Source: Candidatus Binataceae bacterium
Lineage (GTDB): Bacteria > Desulfobacterota > Binatia > Binatales > Binataceae
Direction of reading: 5' to 3'
DNA: 42,400 bases
NCBI GenBank assembly: GCA_030038355.1
Contig: JASHPB010000149.1
Location: 1 to 42,400, forward strand
In this document: piece after piece, positions 8,091 through 16,580 of the stretch
How the letters are laid out: each line of letters begins with the position of its first letter
How positions within the stretch are numbered: position 1 is the first letter of the stretch
Notes under the pieces: generated by a model
What the model was told of the DNA's origin: nothing
The model's database searches: none
The model's input: the letters and a program-made list of their open reading frames with translations, nothing else
Translations under genes and position numbers: made by a program

Positions 8091-8666
8091 GTGAACAAAG
8101 TCGTGAACAAGCCCCGTCCGAAATCTCTGCCGCGACGAATCGTCAATCGCGTATTGCACGCGATGGCGAGGACGCTGCCCGGCAGCAAGAGTATCCGCCC
8201 GATGCTGCATCGATGGCGTGGCGTGCGGATCGGCCGCAACGTCTTTATCGGCGACGATGTGTATCTCGAGAATGAATATCCCGAGTGCATCGAAATTGGT
8301 GAGAACGTTGAAATTGCACTTCGGACCATAGTGCTGGCACATCTCCGTGGACCCGGAAAGGTCGCGATCAAACGCAACGCGTGGATCGGAGCATGCTGCC
8401 TCATCTCGGTCGTCAACGACCGCACTCTAACCATCGGCGAGGGTGCTGTGGTCGGCGCCGGTTCGATCGTCACCAGCAGTTTGCCGGATCGCGTCTTCGT
8501 CAGGCCTGAACCGCCTTCGCCCGCGGCCACGGTGTCAACGCCACTGGCGATTGCGCCCTCGTATCTTGCGTTTCTACGGGGCCTGCGGCCGCTGCGGCGA
8601 ACGGTTCACAGCAATGGCCAGCCGGCGGCGCACGGGACGAATCTGGAACGAGGGGAAACGAGCTGA
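8091..8666 (+). CDS. Hexapeptide-repeat acyltransferase (left-handed beta-helix)
   Basis: This 191-residue protein has imperfect hexapeptide repeats in the middle (VRIGRNVFIGDDVYLE, IEIGENVEI, VAIKRNAWIGACCLI, LTIGEGAVVGAGSIV), forming a left-handed beta-helix typical of trimeric O- or N-acyltransferases. It starts with GTG at 8091; an ATG at 8163 is an alternative. It lies between the FkbH gene (23-nt gap) and the ACP gene (stop and start share TGATG). It is therefore the candidate enzyme for moving the ACP-borne acyl group onto a sugar. That role is inferred from position; many relatives use acetyl-CoA. The C-terminal 45 residues are basic and low in hydrophobicity. Confidence 0.8.
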   Translation: MNKVVNKPRPKSLPRRIVNRVLHAMARTLPGSKSIRPMLHRWRGVRIGRNVFIGDDVYLENEYPECIEIGENVEIALRTIVLAHLRGPGKVAIKRNAWIGACCLISVVNDRTLTIGEGAVVGAGSIVTSSLPDRVFVRPEPPSPAATVSTPLAIAPSYLAFLRGLRPLRRTVHSNGQPAAHGTNLERGETS

Positions 8667-8995
8667 TGGATTCTGTAACGACTTCCAATCAATTTCGCCG
8701 CGACCAGCTTGAGGCCGCTGTGTTCCGCGCCGTGGACAAGCTGAACGAGTTGTTGCCGGAGGACCAGCAGATCGCAAAAGATCACGCCGCGATCCTGATC
8801 GACGAGGGCACCAACCTCGATTCACTATCGGTTATCAACCTGCTGGTCTTTATCGAGGACGAAATCAGCGGCGCGTTCGAAATCGAACTATCGCTCACCG
8901 GGGAAGACGATACCGTGCAGCTTCCCGGTGAGGCGCTTCGCACTCTGGGCAATCTGGTCGACGCCATCGACGAAATCGTCTCTGCTTCTGACTGA
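8666..8995 (+). CDS. Acyl carrier protein (FkbH-associated type)
   Basis: This 109-residue acidic, helical protein has the phosphopantetheine attachment motif DSL at residues 52-54 (Ser53), in the context NLDSLSVINLLVFIEDEI. That context is characteristic of the stand-alone ACPs found beside FkbH proteins. It would carry the glyceryl or related acyl unit as a thioester. The start ATG overlaps the stop of the acyltransferase gene (TGATG), implying coupled translation. The next gene starts only 5 nt after its stop. It is somewhat longer than a fatty-acid ACP because of an extended loop (TGEDDTVQLPGEA). Confidence 0.85.
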   Translation: MDSVTTSNQFRRDQLEAAVFRAVDKLNELLPEDQQIAKDHAAILIDEGTNLDSLSVINLLVFIEDEISGAFEIELSLTGEDDTVQLPGEALRTLGNLVDAIDEIVSASD

Positions 8996-9000
8996 GAGTC

Positions 9001-10743
9001 ATGTCTGCCGAAATCGCTATCGTATCTTCGAGCCCTAGTAGAGAACGGGACTGCAACCTCGCAAAGCTGGCCGAATTCGTCGGACTCGCGCCGACGCCGG
9101 TCACATCGCTAGCCGAGGCGGCGTCATTGCGATGCGAAGCGGCCGCGATGCACAGCAGCGTCGTTGCCCAGGCGCTAGACGGTTGCACAGCGCGCGAGGA
9201 CGACGACTCAATCTTCCACGGAATCAAAGCTGCATTCGTGTACGGCTTTCCGCTTGGCGGCTGGGACACGACAGCGCATGCGCTAACCGGGAAGGCATTC
9301 TCGGGTGCGAGTGAGATCGATTTCCCCGGCGTCGAATATAGGTTCGCTGACGATGCAATCTGTCGACAGCTCCGAGGCCTCGGTTTTCAGACAGACTGGG
9401 ATGAAAGGAACCGCACCTTCGACCAAACAACTGCGAGCAATTCGATCACTACGCTGATAAGCGCCAACGAACGTCCTTACTTTGCTCATACGCGGCGCGG
9501 CGGATGTGAGGTCTTCCTTTGCGCTGGCGCTGATATCGCTGACCTCGATACCTTCGCGAGGCCCGAAGATCCTCGGCTGGAGATTCTGCCATCGCTGTTG
9601 CCGTTTCTGATGTTTGTGAAACACGCTTTCGCCGGCGCCTGCTGGGAAAATCCGTATCCGTGCGCGACTCTGATCATCGACGATCCACTGCTCAGGCGCC
9701 GCTACGGGTTCCTCGAACACGACAAGCTGCTCGCAAACCTCGAGTCTCACGGTTTTGCGGCAACTATCGCCTTCATTCCATGGAACTACCGGCGCAGTTC
9801 ACGCGGTATCGCTGAAATGTTCAGTCAGCACAGCGACCGGCTGTCGATTTGCGTGCACGGTTGTGATCACACCGGGGCGGAATTTGGCGACACCAACGAG
9901 GTGGTGCTTCGCGCCAAGACCAGCATCGCGCTTGAGCGGGTTCGATTACACGAGCAGCTGACTGGACTCAGCGCCGAACCGGTCATGGTGTTCCCGCAAG
10001 GAGTCTTTTCGCGAGCTGCGTTGGCTGCACTGCAGGCAGGCGGGTTCCTGGCAGCCGTGAACAGCGAGCTTTTTCCTTGCGACGCGCGTGAACAGGAACT
10101 CAAGTTACGCGACCTGCTTTCGGTGGCGATCGACACCGGCGGCTTCCCACTGTTTGGCCGGAGATATCCCGAGTCGTTGCTCGGTTTTGCAGTCGATCTC
10201 TTCTTCGGAAAGCCCGCATTGATCGCCGCGCATCACGATACCTTCCGCTCCGGCTATTCACAGATCTGTTCATTTGCCGGGGGACTTAGAGCAGCCGAAC
10301 CAGCACTTCGATGGACGCCGCTGCAGCAGACGCTCGAATCAACCGCGCTCTATCGACGAACTTCAGCAACGAACGCACAGGTCAGATCGTTCACTGACAC
10401 TTTGCGACTGAAGAATCCGTACGGCGAGCGGGTGACATTCCATATGAGGCGAAACGTCGGCTCGAGTATCCCCGTGCGGGAAATTCTCGTCGACGGTCTG
10501 CCGACCCAGCACGAGATTGAACACGGCTGCCTCGCAATCGACATTACGCTGGATGCCGGAGCGAGTGCGAACGTGAAGCTCGTGCGACGGGCATCAGCCG
10601 ATACCTATTCGGTCGGAACTGCACGCTATGACGTGCTAGTCGCAGCGCAACGACTGCTCTCGGAATTTCGCGACAACTATCTTGCGAGCAATAATGCGTT
10701 GCTTCGGTTCTCGCGAACGGCAGCGCGAATCCTCTCGCACTAA
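9001..10743 (+). CDS. Two-domain protein with polysaccharide-deacetylase-like barrel
   Basis: The first ~190 of 580 residues look like an alpha/beta domain ending in EVFLCAGADI. The region at about 215-400 resembles a NodB-type barrel: IIDDPLLRRRYG supplies the Asp pair, CVHGCDHTGAEF gives a H-x3-H metal pair, and MVFPQGVFS aligns with the groove motif. The C-terminal ~150 residues form a probable beta-sandwich (RVTFHMRRNVGSS, LVDGLPTQHEIE, ASANVKLVRR). The metal triad looks intact, so hydrolase activity is plausible; the substrate is unknown but presumably the locus polymer. It sits between the ACP and the methyltransferase in the same unit. Another protein of similar plan lies at 15180-16580 on the other strand. 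Confidence 0.65.
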   Translation: MSAEIAIVSSSPSRERDCNLAKLAEFVGLAPTPVTSLAEAASLRCEAAAMHSSVVAQALDGCTAREDDDSIFHGIKAAFVYGFPLGGWDTTAHALTGKAFSGASEIDFPGVEYRFADDAICRQLRGLGFQTDWDERNRTFDQTTASNSITTLISANERPYFAHTRRGGCEVFLCAGADIADLDTFARPEDPRLEILPSLLPFLMFVKHAFAGACWENPYPCATLIIDDPLLRRRYGFLEHDKLLANLESHGFAATIAFIPWNYRRSSRGIAEMFSQHSDRLSICVHGCDHTGAEFGDTNEVVLRAKTSIALERVRLHEQLTGLSAEPVMVFPQGVFSRAALAALQAGGFLAAVNSELFPCDAREQELKLRDLLSVAIDTGGFPLFGRRYPESLLGFAVDLFFGKPALIAAHHDTFRSGYSQICSFAGGLRAAEPALRWTPLQQTLESTALYRRTSATNAQVRSFTDTLRLKNPYGERVTFHMRRNVGSSIPVREILVDGLPTQHEIEHGCLAIDITLDAGASANVKLVRRASADTYSVGTARYDVLVAAQRLLSEFRDNYLASNNALLRFSRTAARILSH

Positions 10744-10770
10744 CAAACTCATCGGGGAGTTCCCTGCATT

Positions 10771-11628
10771 ATGCTGTTACGAAAGATCCGTCATCAGAAG
10801 AGTGCTCGCTATCGCATATTACGCGAGCGCCTCACCGAGCCGATGCATCTAAACTTTGCCGCGCTGGCGGTCGCTCTCGGCGGATCGCTTCGTGCCAGGA
10901 TCGATTTCGACATCGTGCAGAGGCCGCACTATGCTTACGGCTTGTTGGCTGCCGCCGACCAGGCAGCCGAGCAAGGACTCAAGGCGTTCACTGCGGTGGA
11001 ATTCGGCGTCGCCGCGGGCGAAGGGCTGCTCAATCTCTGTTCGATAGCGAAGCGAGTCGAGCAGGCTACTGGTATTGCGGTAAAAATCGCCGGCTTTGAC
11101 AGCGGATGCGGAATGCCTCCGCCGATCGACTATCGTGATCATCCCGAAGAGTTTCAGTTCGGCGATTTTCCGATGGATCACGATCGGCTGCGTGCACAGC
11201 TTCCCTCCAACTGCCAGTTAGTTCTTGGAGCGGTGAATCAAACGGTGCCGAACTTCCTCGCTCACAGGTTGGATGCCGAGGCGCCGCTCGGCTTCGCCGC
11301 GTTTGATCTCGACTATTACACTTCGACTCGTGAGGCACTCGCGCTGCTGGCCGATCCGGATCCATCGAAGTATGTATTTCTGCCGTTACTCTATTTCGAT
11401 GACATAGTATTGCCTAACTACAATGGTTGGGCAGGTGAGTTATTGGCCGTGCACGAGTTCAATCATTGTCACGAACTACGCAAAATCGAAGCTTACCGTT
11501 TTTTGCGCTCTCGCCGCATCATGAAAAACGCGCGCTGGATTGATCAAATTTATTTGCTTCATCTTTTCGATCATCCAAGGTTGAAGCGAAGACGAGAAAT
11601 CCGCACAATGCCCAATGTGTACTTCTGA
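10771..11628 (+). CDS. Class I SAM-dependent methyltransferase-like protein
   Basis: This 285-residue protein has a glycine-rich motif I (AVEFGVAAGEGLLNLCSIA, about 70-88), an acidic loop (KIAGFDSGCGMP), and a later motif II/III region (VLGAVNQTVPNFL, FAAFDLDYYTSTREALALL). These fit a Rossmann-fold methyltransferase of the macrocin/TylF-like or cephalosporin-hydroxylase-like group acting on sugars. A GGGGAG ribosome site precedes the ATG. It is the last gene of the rightward biosynthetic unit before a 304-nt gap. An O-methyl sugar or O-methyl glyceryl decoration is inferred, not shown. Confidence 0.7.
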   Translation: MLLRKIRHQKSARYRILRERLTEPMHLNFAALAVALGGSLRARIDFDIVQRPHYAYGLLAAADQAAEQGLKAFTAVEFGVAAGEGLLNLCSIAKRVEQATGIAVKIAGFDSGCGMPPPIDYRDHPEEFQFGDFPMDHDRLRAQLPSNCQLVLGAVNQTVPNFLAHRLDAEAPLGFAAFDLDYYTSTREALALLADPDPSKYVFLPLLYFDDIVLPNYNGWAGELLAVHEFNHCHELRKIEAYRFLRSRRIMKNARWIDQIYLLHLFDHPRLKRRREIRTMPNVYF

Positions 11629-11849
11629 ATTCGCCGCTTTTCAATGCCGAGATTGCGATAGTTAGTCGCTTTCGCGACGGTGTAGCTGATCAGGCGAACA
11701 GTAACTACTCAGTGGATTGCCGCGGCATTACTTTGTTGGTGGGGATGTAAACGGAAGCCACTTTTGTTTCGTCAGTAGCGCAGCCCAACCACTGTAATTA
11801 TTTCGTGGTCAAAGGTGGAGCCAATGGTTCGACTTTCCGCGCCACTTAC
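11629..11849 (+). other. Control region between methyltransferase and regulator genes
   Basis: There is no gene here. It holds a short GC hairpin at about 11665-11678 (GTCGC-TTTC-GCGAC) without a T-run, so it is only a weak terminator candidate. A GTAACTACT sequence at 11701-11709 repeats exactly at 30827-30835. A second related half-site lies at about 11793 (TGTAATTATT). These could be activator sites for the promoter at 11850. Confidence 0.3.
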
Positions 11850-11866
11850 TGGTACCCCCTTCGCAC
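11850..11866 (+). promoter_or_regulatory. Weaker sigma-54-like promoter of the regulator-kinase pair
   Basis: The sequence TGGTACCCCCTTCGCAC keeps GG (11851-11852) and GC (11863-11864) 10 bp apart. It matches the consensus at TGG-AC and T-GCA but has mismatches in both elements. A start near 11875 would lie 58 nt before the ATG at 11933. If real, it implies sigma-54-dependent autoregulation. Confidence 0.4.
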
Positions 11867-11932
11867 CAACGTGCATTGAATCGCGACCTGGTTGAATCTG
11901 CTTCTTGTTTTGCTTCTAAGGCGTCGTCTGTC

Positions 11933-13312
11933 ATGAAAGAAGTCAAAAAAATCTTGGTCGCCGAAGATGATCTCGGCACGCGCCGGGGTTGGGTCGAACT
12001 CATTACTTCATGGGGTTATGCCGTCGACGCCGCCGAGGACGGCGTGCAGGCTCTGGAATTCATCGAGCGCTTCGAACCCGACATCCTGATGCTCGATCTG
12101 AAATTGCCGCGCAAAGATGGACTCGAAGTTCTTGCGCATCTGCATGAGCGAAACCTTCCACTGACGACGATCGTAGTGTCCGGTGAAGGCGAAATTCGCG
12201 ACGCGGTGAAATCCATGAAGCTTGGGGCATACGAATATATCCAGAAGCCGGTTGATCTACCCCACTTGAAGCTGCTCCTTCGTAGCGTTAGTGACACGAT
12301 CGATGTCGCGCCGGAAAGCCGCGGACCCCGGCAGAACACGTCGCAGGATGGCGAACTAGGAGATCTGGTCGGCCACTCGGCCGCGATGCGCAAGGTGCTC
12401 GACGCGATCGAGCAAGTTGCCCCCAGCGCGGCGCCGGCAATAATCACCGGTGAAAGCGGTTGCGGCAAAGAAGTCGTCGCGCGTACGATTCACAAATTGT
12501 CTCCGCGGCGCACTGGTCCATACGTCGCCGTCAACTGCGCCGCCCTGCCCGAGTCATTGATGGAAAGCGAACTCTTCGGCCACGAGCGCGGAGCTTTCAC
12601 CGGCGCCGAGCGCCGGCGCGAAGGCTGTTTCGAACTGGCACGGGGCGGCACGCTTCTGCTCGACGAAATCACCGAGATGAAGGTCGAGCTACAGGCGAAA
12701 CTGCTCCGGGTGCTCGAGGATCAGAAGCTGCGCCGCCTCGGTGGGGCCGCTGAAGTTCCCCTCGATGTAAGAGTGCTCGCTTCTTCCAATCGCGACGTCG
12801 CAACGGCGATCCGCGAAGGAAGATTTCGCGAAGACCTGTTCTTCCGGTTGAGCGTATTCTCGATCGAGGTGCCGCCGCTCAGGCGCCGCAGCGATGACCT
12901 GCCGGTTTTGATCGACTGCTTCCTCAGTCGGTTCGCGCGCGCGGACGGCAGGTGCATCACCGGCATCGAGCCTGACTGCTTTGAAGCGCTCGCCGCCTAT
13001 CCGTGGCCCGGAAACGTTCGCGAGCTGCGCAACGTTGTTCAGCGTGCGACGGTGGTTACGAGCGGGCCATTGATCAAGGTCGACGACCTACCTCCCGAAA
13101 TACTGCGACGGCCGCGCGAGGCCGGCGCTGACCTTGAACTGCGGCTCGGCGCGTCGCTAGCAGAAGCGGAACGCGAACTGATCCTGCGGACGCTCGATTC
13201 GGTTCAAGGCAACAAGGCGCGCGCGGCAGAAATCCTCGGTATCAGTCTCAAAACGCTCTACAACCGTCTCGGCAAATATCGTGCGCGCGAGAATTCCGAG
13301 GAATTCGAGTAG
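11933..13312 (+). CDS. NtrC-family sigma-54-dependent response regulator
   Basis: This protein of about 459 residues has three domains. The receiver (about 1-120) carries the acidic pair in LVAEDD, phospho-acceptor Asp at about 55 in MLDLKLPRKDG, and Lys in IQKPVD. The AAA+ domain has Walker A GESGCGKE (about 173-180), the sigma-54-contacting loop GAFTGA (220-225) and Walker B LLLDE (241-245). A C-terminal Fis-type helix-turn-helix reads NKARAAEILGISLKTLYNRLGKYR. GAFTGA is intact, so it should activate sigma-54 RNA polymerase. The ATG at 11933 starts at the receiver domain; a TTG at 11876 would add 19 unlikely residues. The kinase follows after 24 nt. Sigma-54-type promoters at 5221, 30670, 30925 and 35335 are its likely targets. 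Confidence 0.93.
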   Translation: MKEVKKILVAEDDLGTRRGWVELITSWGYAVDAAEDGVQALEFIERFEPDILMLDLKLPRKDGLEVLAHLHERNLPLTTIVVSGEGEIRDAVKSMKLGAYEYIQKPVDLPHLKLLLRSVSDTIDVAPESRGPRQNTSQDGELGDLVGHSAAMRKVLDAIEQVAPSAAPAIITGESGCGKEVVARTIHKLSPRRTGPYVAVNCAALPESLMESELFGHERGAFTGAERRREGCFELARGGTLLLDEITEMKVELQAKLLRVLEDQKLRRLGGAAEVPLDVRVLASSNRDVATAIREGRFREDLFFRLSVFSIEVPPLRRRSDDLPVLIDCFLSRFARADGRCITGIEPDCFEALAAYPWPGNVRELRNVVQRATVVTSGPLIKVDDLPPEILRRPREAGADLELRLGASLAEAERELILRTLDSVQGNKARAAEILGISLKTLYNRLGKYRARENSEEFE

Positions 13313-13336
13313 CCCCGTTGGCACCTGAATTGAGCC

Positions 13337-15160
13337 ATGGGTTTGCGCTCAAAGCTCGCGGCTTCGTTTCTGCTTCTACTGATTGCAACGGTAGTAGCGA
13401 TTGGAGCGATCCAGATCGATCGTACCGCGACTCTGATGATCGATCAGCTCGCAAACTCAGGCAGACTTCTCGCGGGCCAGGTGTCCGCGCAGGTTCGTGC
13501 CAACCTGCAGTCAACTGGCGACCCGACCAGCGCGCTCAGAAATGATGTAGCGCTGCACACGCTGCTCGGGTCTTACCGCGAGTACAGCGACTCGGTCGTG
13601 TATGCGCGCCTCGAGAGCCCCGACGGAAACCTGATCGCCTCGGCGCCACCGCCCGCGGCGGCGAGCGTACGTCCGCGAGTGCTGCCTTTCGATACGCTTT
13701 CTATCCGCGACATGTCGTGGTTCGATTTGGCGCGCGTATTCTTCGTGCAAGGTGATACCGTCTACCAGTTTTCGCGCCCGATCGACTATCGAGGCGTGCC
13801 AGTCGCAGTTATCAAGATCGGCCTCTCGACGGCGCTGGCAGCCGCCGAGCTGCGACATTCGGCGCGAATGGTCGTAACCTTCGCCGCGATTGCGGTTGCT
13901 CTCGGAATTGCCAGCGCCATGGTGCTCGGCGGAACCATGTTGCGGCCGGTTGCCGCGATTGCCTCGGGCGTGGATGAATTGGCCGGCAGTATCGAGAACG
14001 ATGGCGCCCGCGTAATCGGACGTGACGAACTGGGCACGCTGGCCGAGAAATTCAACCAGCTTTCCGAACGTCTCAATCGTGATCGCTCGCGGTGGGAAAC
14101 GGAGCGCGGCCAGCTTTTCAGCATCTTCCGCTCCATCACAGACGCGGTCCTGCTGCTCGATTCGTCCGGTGCGATCCTGTTCGCAAATGCAGAAGCGACG
14201 GCGCGCCTGGGCCTACCTGCCGGCGGAATCACCAACGGCAAGCATCTCTCGTTATTGATTGGCCGCAGTAACCCTTTGACCCGAATGATCGACGCGGTGT
14301 ATTCGACCGGCACCGAGGTCCATGATGTCGCGCTTCAACTCGGCGATAGTTCGAGCGACCGGCTGCTCGTTTCCATTTTTTCACTCGGTGATGCGCGCGT
14401 TCCTGCCGGATTGCTGGTCATCGTCCGGAATCTCGAGCCGGTGCGCCAGCTCGAGAGTGTTGTCGATCAATCCGATCGCCTCGCCCAGTTGGGTGGACTG
14501 GTCACCGGAATTGCGCATCAGGTTCGCGACCCGCTGAACGCAATGAACCTGCAACTCGAGCTTTTGACGCAGGATGCCGAGGCAAATCGTCCGCTCCAGG
14601 ATCGTCTGGGCGCGGTGCGCAGTGAAATGCAGCGCGTTGATGAAGCGGTCTATGCGTTGACGCGATTGGTCCGTCCCCAGAGCCTGCATCTGGAAGCGGT
14701 AGATTTGCCGGAGCTCATTCAAGAGATCGGTTCGCGCGTCCAGCGTCCACAGATCGCAGTTGCCTACGACTTGGACCCGCGCTCGACGCATATTACAGCC
14801 GACCGGGCGCTGCTCAGTGAGGCAATTCGCAACATCGCGAGCAATGCGGCAGATTCGATGCCTGAGGGAGGAACGATCACGATCCGCAGCGTGGTCGTCG
14901 CCGCCGGCGTGGTGGAGATCGCGATCATCGATCAAGGTCAAGGGATACCGGCCGAACATCTGAACAGCGTCACACAGCTGTACTTCACGACCAAAGCCGA
15001 TGGGACCGGGCTAGGGCTTGCACTTGCGATGCGTGCAATCGACCTGCAGCGCGGCACTATCGAAGTCGCGTCTGAAGTGGGTCGGGGAACTGCAGTAACA
15101 ATCCGGATGCCCGCAGCGCGGCCACTTTCAATGGATGCTCTGACTAAGACAGATGAATAG
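13337..15160 (+). CDS. Membrane sensor histidine kinase (HAMP-PAS-HisKA-HATPase)
   Basis: This 607-residue protein has a first membrane helix at about 9-27, an extracytoplasmic sensor of about 145 residues, a second helix at about 177-200, HAMP (about 200-252), and a PAS-like domain (about 255-365). The H-box is GIAHQVRDPLN with His394. The N-box is EAIRNIASNAADS (about 495-507), and the ATP lid motifs are IDQGQGIP and GTGLGLALA. It phosphorylates a partner response regulator, most simply the NtrC-type protein encoded 24 nt upstream. The signal is unknown; the periplasmic domain shows no family I recognise. It is the last rightward gene and converges on the minus-strand polysaccharide unit 20 nt away. 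Confidence 0.92.
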   Translation: MGLRSKLAASFLLLLIATVVAIGAIQIDRTATLMIDQLANSGRLLAGQVSAQVRANLQSTGDPTSALRNDVALHTLLGSYREYSDSVVYARLESPDGNLIASAPPPAAASVRPRVLPFDTLSIRDMSWFDLARVFFVQGDTVYQFSRPIDYRGVPVAVIKIGLSTALAAAELRHSARMVVTFAAIAVALGIASAMVLGGTMLRPVAAIASGVDELAGSIENDGARVIGRDELGTLAEKFNQLSERLNRDRSRWETERGQLFSIFRSITDAVLLLDSSGAILFANAEATARLGLPAGGITNGKHLSLLIGRSNPLTRMIDAVYSTGTEVHDVALQLGDSSSDRLLVSIFSLGDARVPAGLLVIVRNLEPVRQLESVVDQSDRLAQLGGLVTGIAHQVRDPLNAMNLQLELLTQDAEANRPLQDRLGAVRSEMQRVDEAVYALTRLVRPQSLHLEAVDLPELIQEIGSRVQRPQIAVAYDLDPRSTHITADRALLSEAIRNIASNAADSMPEGGTITIRSVVVAAGVVEIAIIDQGQGIPAEHLNSVTQLYFTTKADGTGLGLALAMRAIDLQRGTIEVASEVGRGTAVTIRMPAARPLSMDALTKTDE

Positions 15161-15179
15161 GCATGATCCTGGGCGGGGT

Positions 15180-16580
15180 CTAAGGCACGGAGCTTTCGTT
15201 CGAGGAGCAGGCCTCAACTGCGATTTCCTCGAGTGAACGGGACCTCAGCCCCTTCGTTAGGGCGAATTCCAGAACCCGATCAAGGTCGTCGAGGCAGTCA
15301 TTGTTCCATGGCGCCCGTGCAAATGTGTTCAGCGCAAGGTCGTCGGGGGTGGCCATCGTCAACAGGGGCAAGCCCAACGCCGTCCGCGCCAGCATCCAGT
15401 CGTAGTCAATCTGCTGCAGGAATTTGCAGTGAAGCACGGCAAACCTGTCAAATTGTTCGGGACAATCAACTTGCGATGCTTTGAGGTAGTCGCGCTGCAT
15501 CTCGGCGGAGTTGTCGGCCGAATCGATCCACTCGACTTTGGCGCGAAACCCGGTCTCGTGCAGGACGTTGGTGCAAAGCGCATTGTCCCGGGAGAATGGA
15601 AACAGCATGACGGGTTGAAATCGAACTCCGTATTTTCGTGAGATTCCCTCTACGAGGCGAAACCCTTCGGCCAGTTCCGCGCGAGGATTGAGCAGCCGGC
15701 GATGGTCGATGCGGCGGCAGAAGCCGTGCCATATGAAGCCAGTGTTGTAACGTTTCAGCGCGTCGATGTAACGATGACCGGGATGCGATTGGTTAGGCGT
15801 CCATGCGAAATCCACATGTGCTTCAGGAAAGTGCTCAATGACCCGATCCATCAGCCGCACGACCTTTGCCACGTTGAAGTAGTCGAGATTCACCGGCCTA
15901 TCATCGAGAGTCAGATTGAATGCGGGGCGATAGCCATGCGGGACCGCTGCGGCCTGATTAGCTGCCATTAGGGCGCCAATATTTCCGGCGCGCGCGACTG
16001 GATTCGCGATACGATCGATGATCGGCGTGTTGGGCGCGGTCTCGTCGGAATTCAAGTCATAGATCACGGTCCCGCGGCCAACTCCGACCGTGAAAATCAG
16101 CGGCCGCTCGCGGCCGTCGTCGGACCGTCCCACCAGAGCACGTTCAATGCGGTCGCCCTGCAATCGATCGGCTCCGGCGAGCATATACCTGCCGGCGACC
16201 TCTTCGCCCGCCAGCGTGGTCGGTACCAATGGATGAGTCTCGACGCGATAACTGCACGCCGGGTATTCGGGAATCGCAGAAAAGTCGCCGGACGCGAAAG
16301 GAGCAAGACCCACGCGGGCGCCAGGTGTCAGTCCTCCTCGCAGATAAAGTGTCGCGCCGGCCGAAACGATGTCGTTAAGCCGCGCACGAGCGCTTGCGAC
16401 TAATTGCCGCAACCGATCGAAACCCATGGCGATGAGCGAGTCTTCCGCCGCCTTAATCGGCGGCAGGTCGCCGTCCGTGATGGTGCAAAACTCGGCCTCG
16501 ATATTCCGAAGGCGTGCGTACTGTCCGGCCATCAACGGAAGGCGGCCAGTCCAATCACCGATCAGCCAACACCTTGCCAT
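15180..16580 (-). CDS. Deacetylase-like two-domain protein (uncharacterised)
   Basis: This 466-residue protein is the last of the leftward unit. Its N-terminal ~220 residues have alternating strands and helices ending in GVGRGTVIYDLNSDE, like a glutamine-amidotransferase-type domain. The C-terminal half resembles a polysaccharide-deacetylase barrel: FNLTLDDRPVNLDYFN supplies an Asp pair, FIWHGFCRRIDHRR holds His in an altered spacing, and QPVMLFPFSRDNA aligns with the FPxG groove motif. The second metal His is not in the usual H-x3-H position, so activity is uncertain. Its plan is similar to the 9001-10743 protein. The gene overlaps the preceding dehydrogenase-like gene by 26 nt. I cannot assign a specific function. 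Confidence 0.65.
   Translation of the reverse strand: MARCWLIGDWTGRLPLMAGQYARLRNIEAEFCTITDGDLPPIKAAEDSLIAMGFDRLRQLVASARARLNDIVSAGATLYLRGGLTPGARVGLAPFASGDFSAIPEYPACSYRVETHPLVPTTLAGEEVAGRYMLAGADRLQGDRIERALVGRSDDGRERPLIFTVGVGRGTVIYDLNSDETAPNTPIIDRIANPVARAGNIGALMAANQAAAVPHGYRPAFNLTLDDRPVNLDYFNVAKVVRLMDRVIEHFPEAHVDFAWTPNQSHPGHRYIDALKRYNTGFIWHGFCRRIDHRRLLNPRAELAEGFRLVEGISRKYGVRFQPVMLFPFSRDNALCTNVLHETGFRAKVEWIDSADNSAEMQRDYLKASQVDCPEQFDRFAVLHCKFLQQIDYDWMLARTALGLPLLTMATPDDLALNTFARAPWNNDCLDDLDRVLEFALTKGLRSRSLEEIAVEACSSNESSVP

Noticed and set aside
11665-11678. GTCGC-TTTC-GCGAC hairpin after the methyltransferase gene
   Set aside because: Only a 5-bp stem and no T-run, so not supportable as a terminator.
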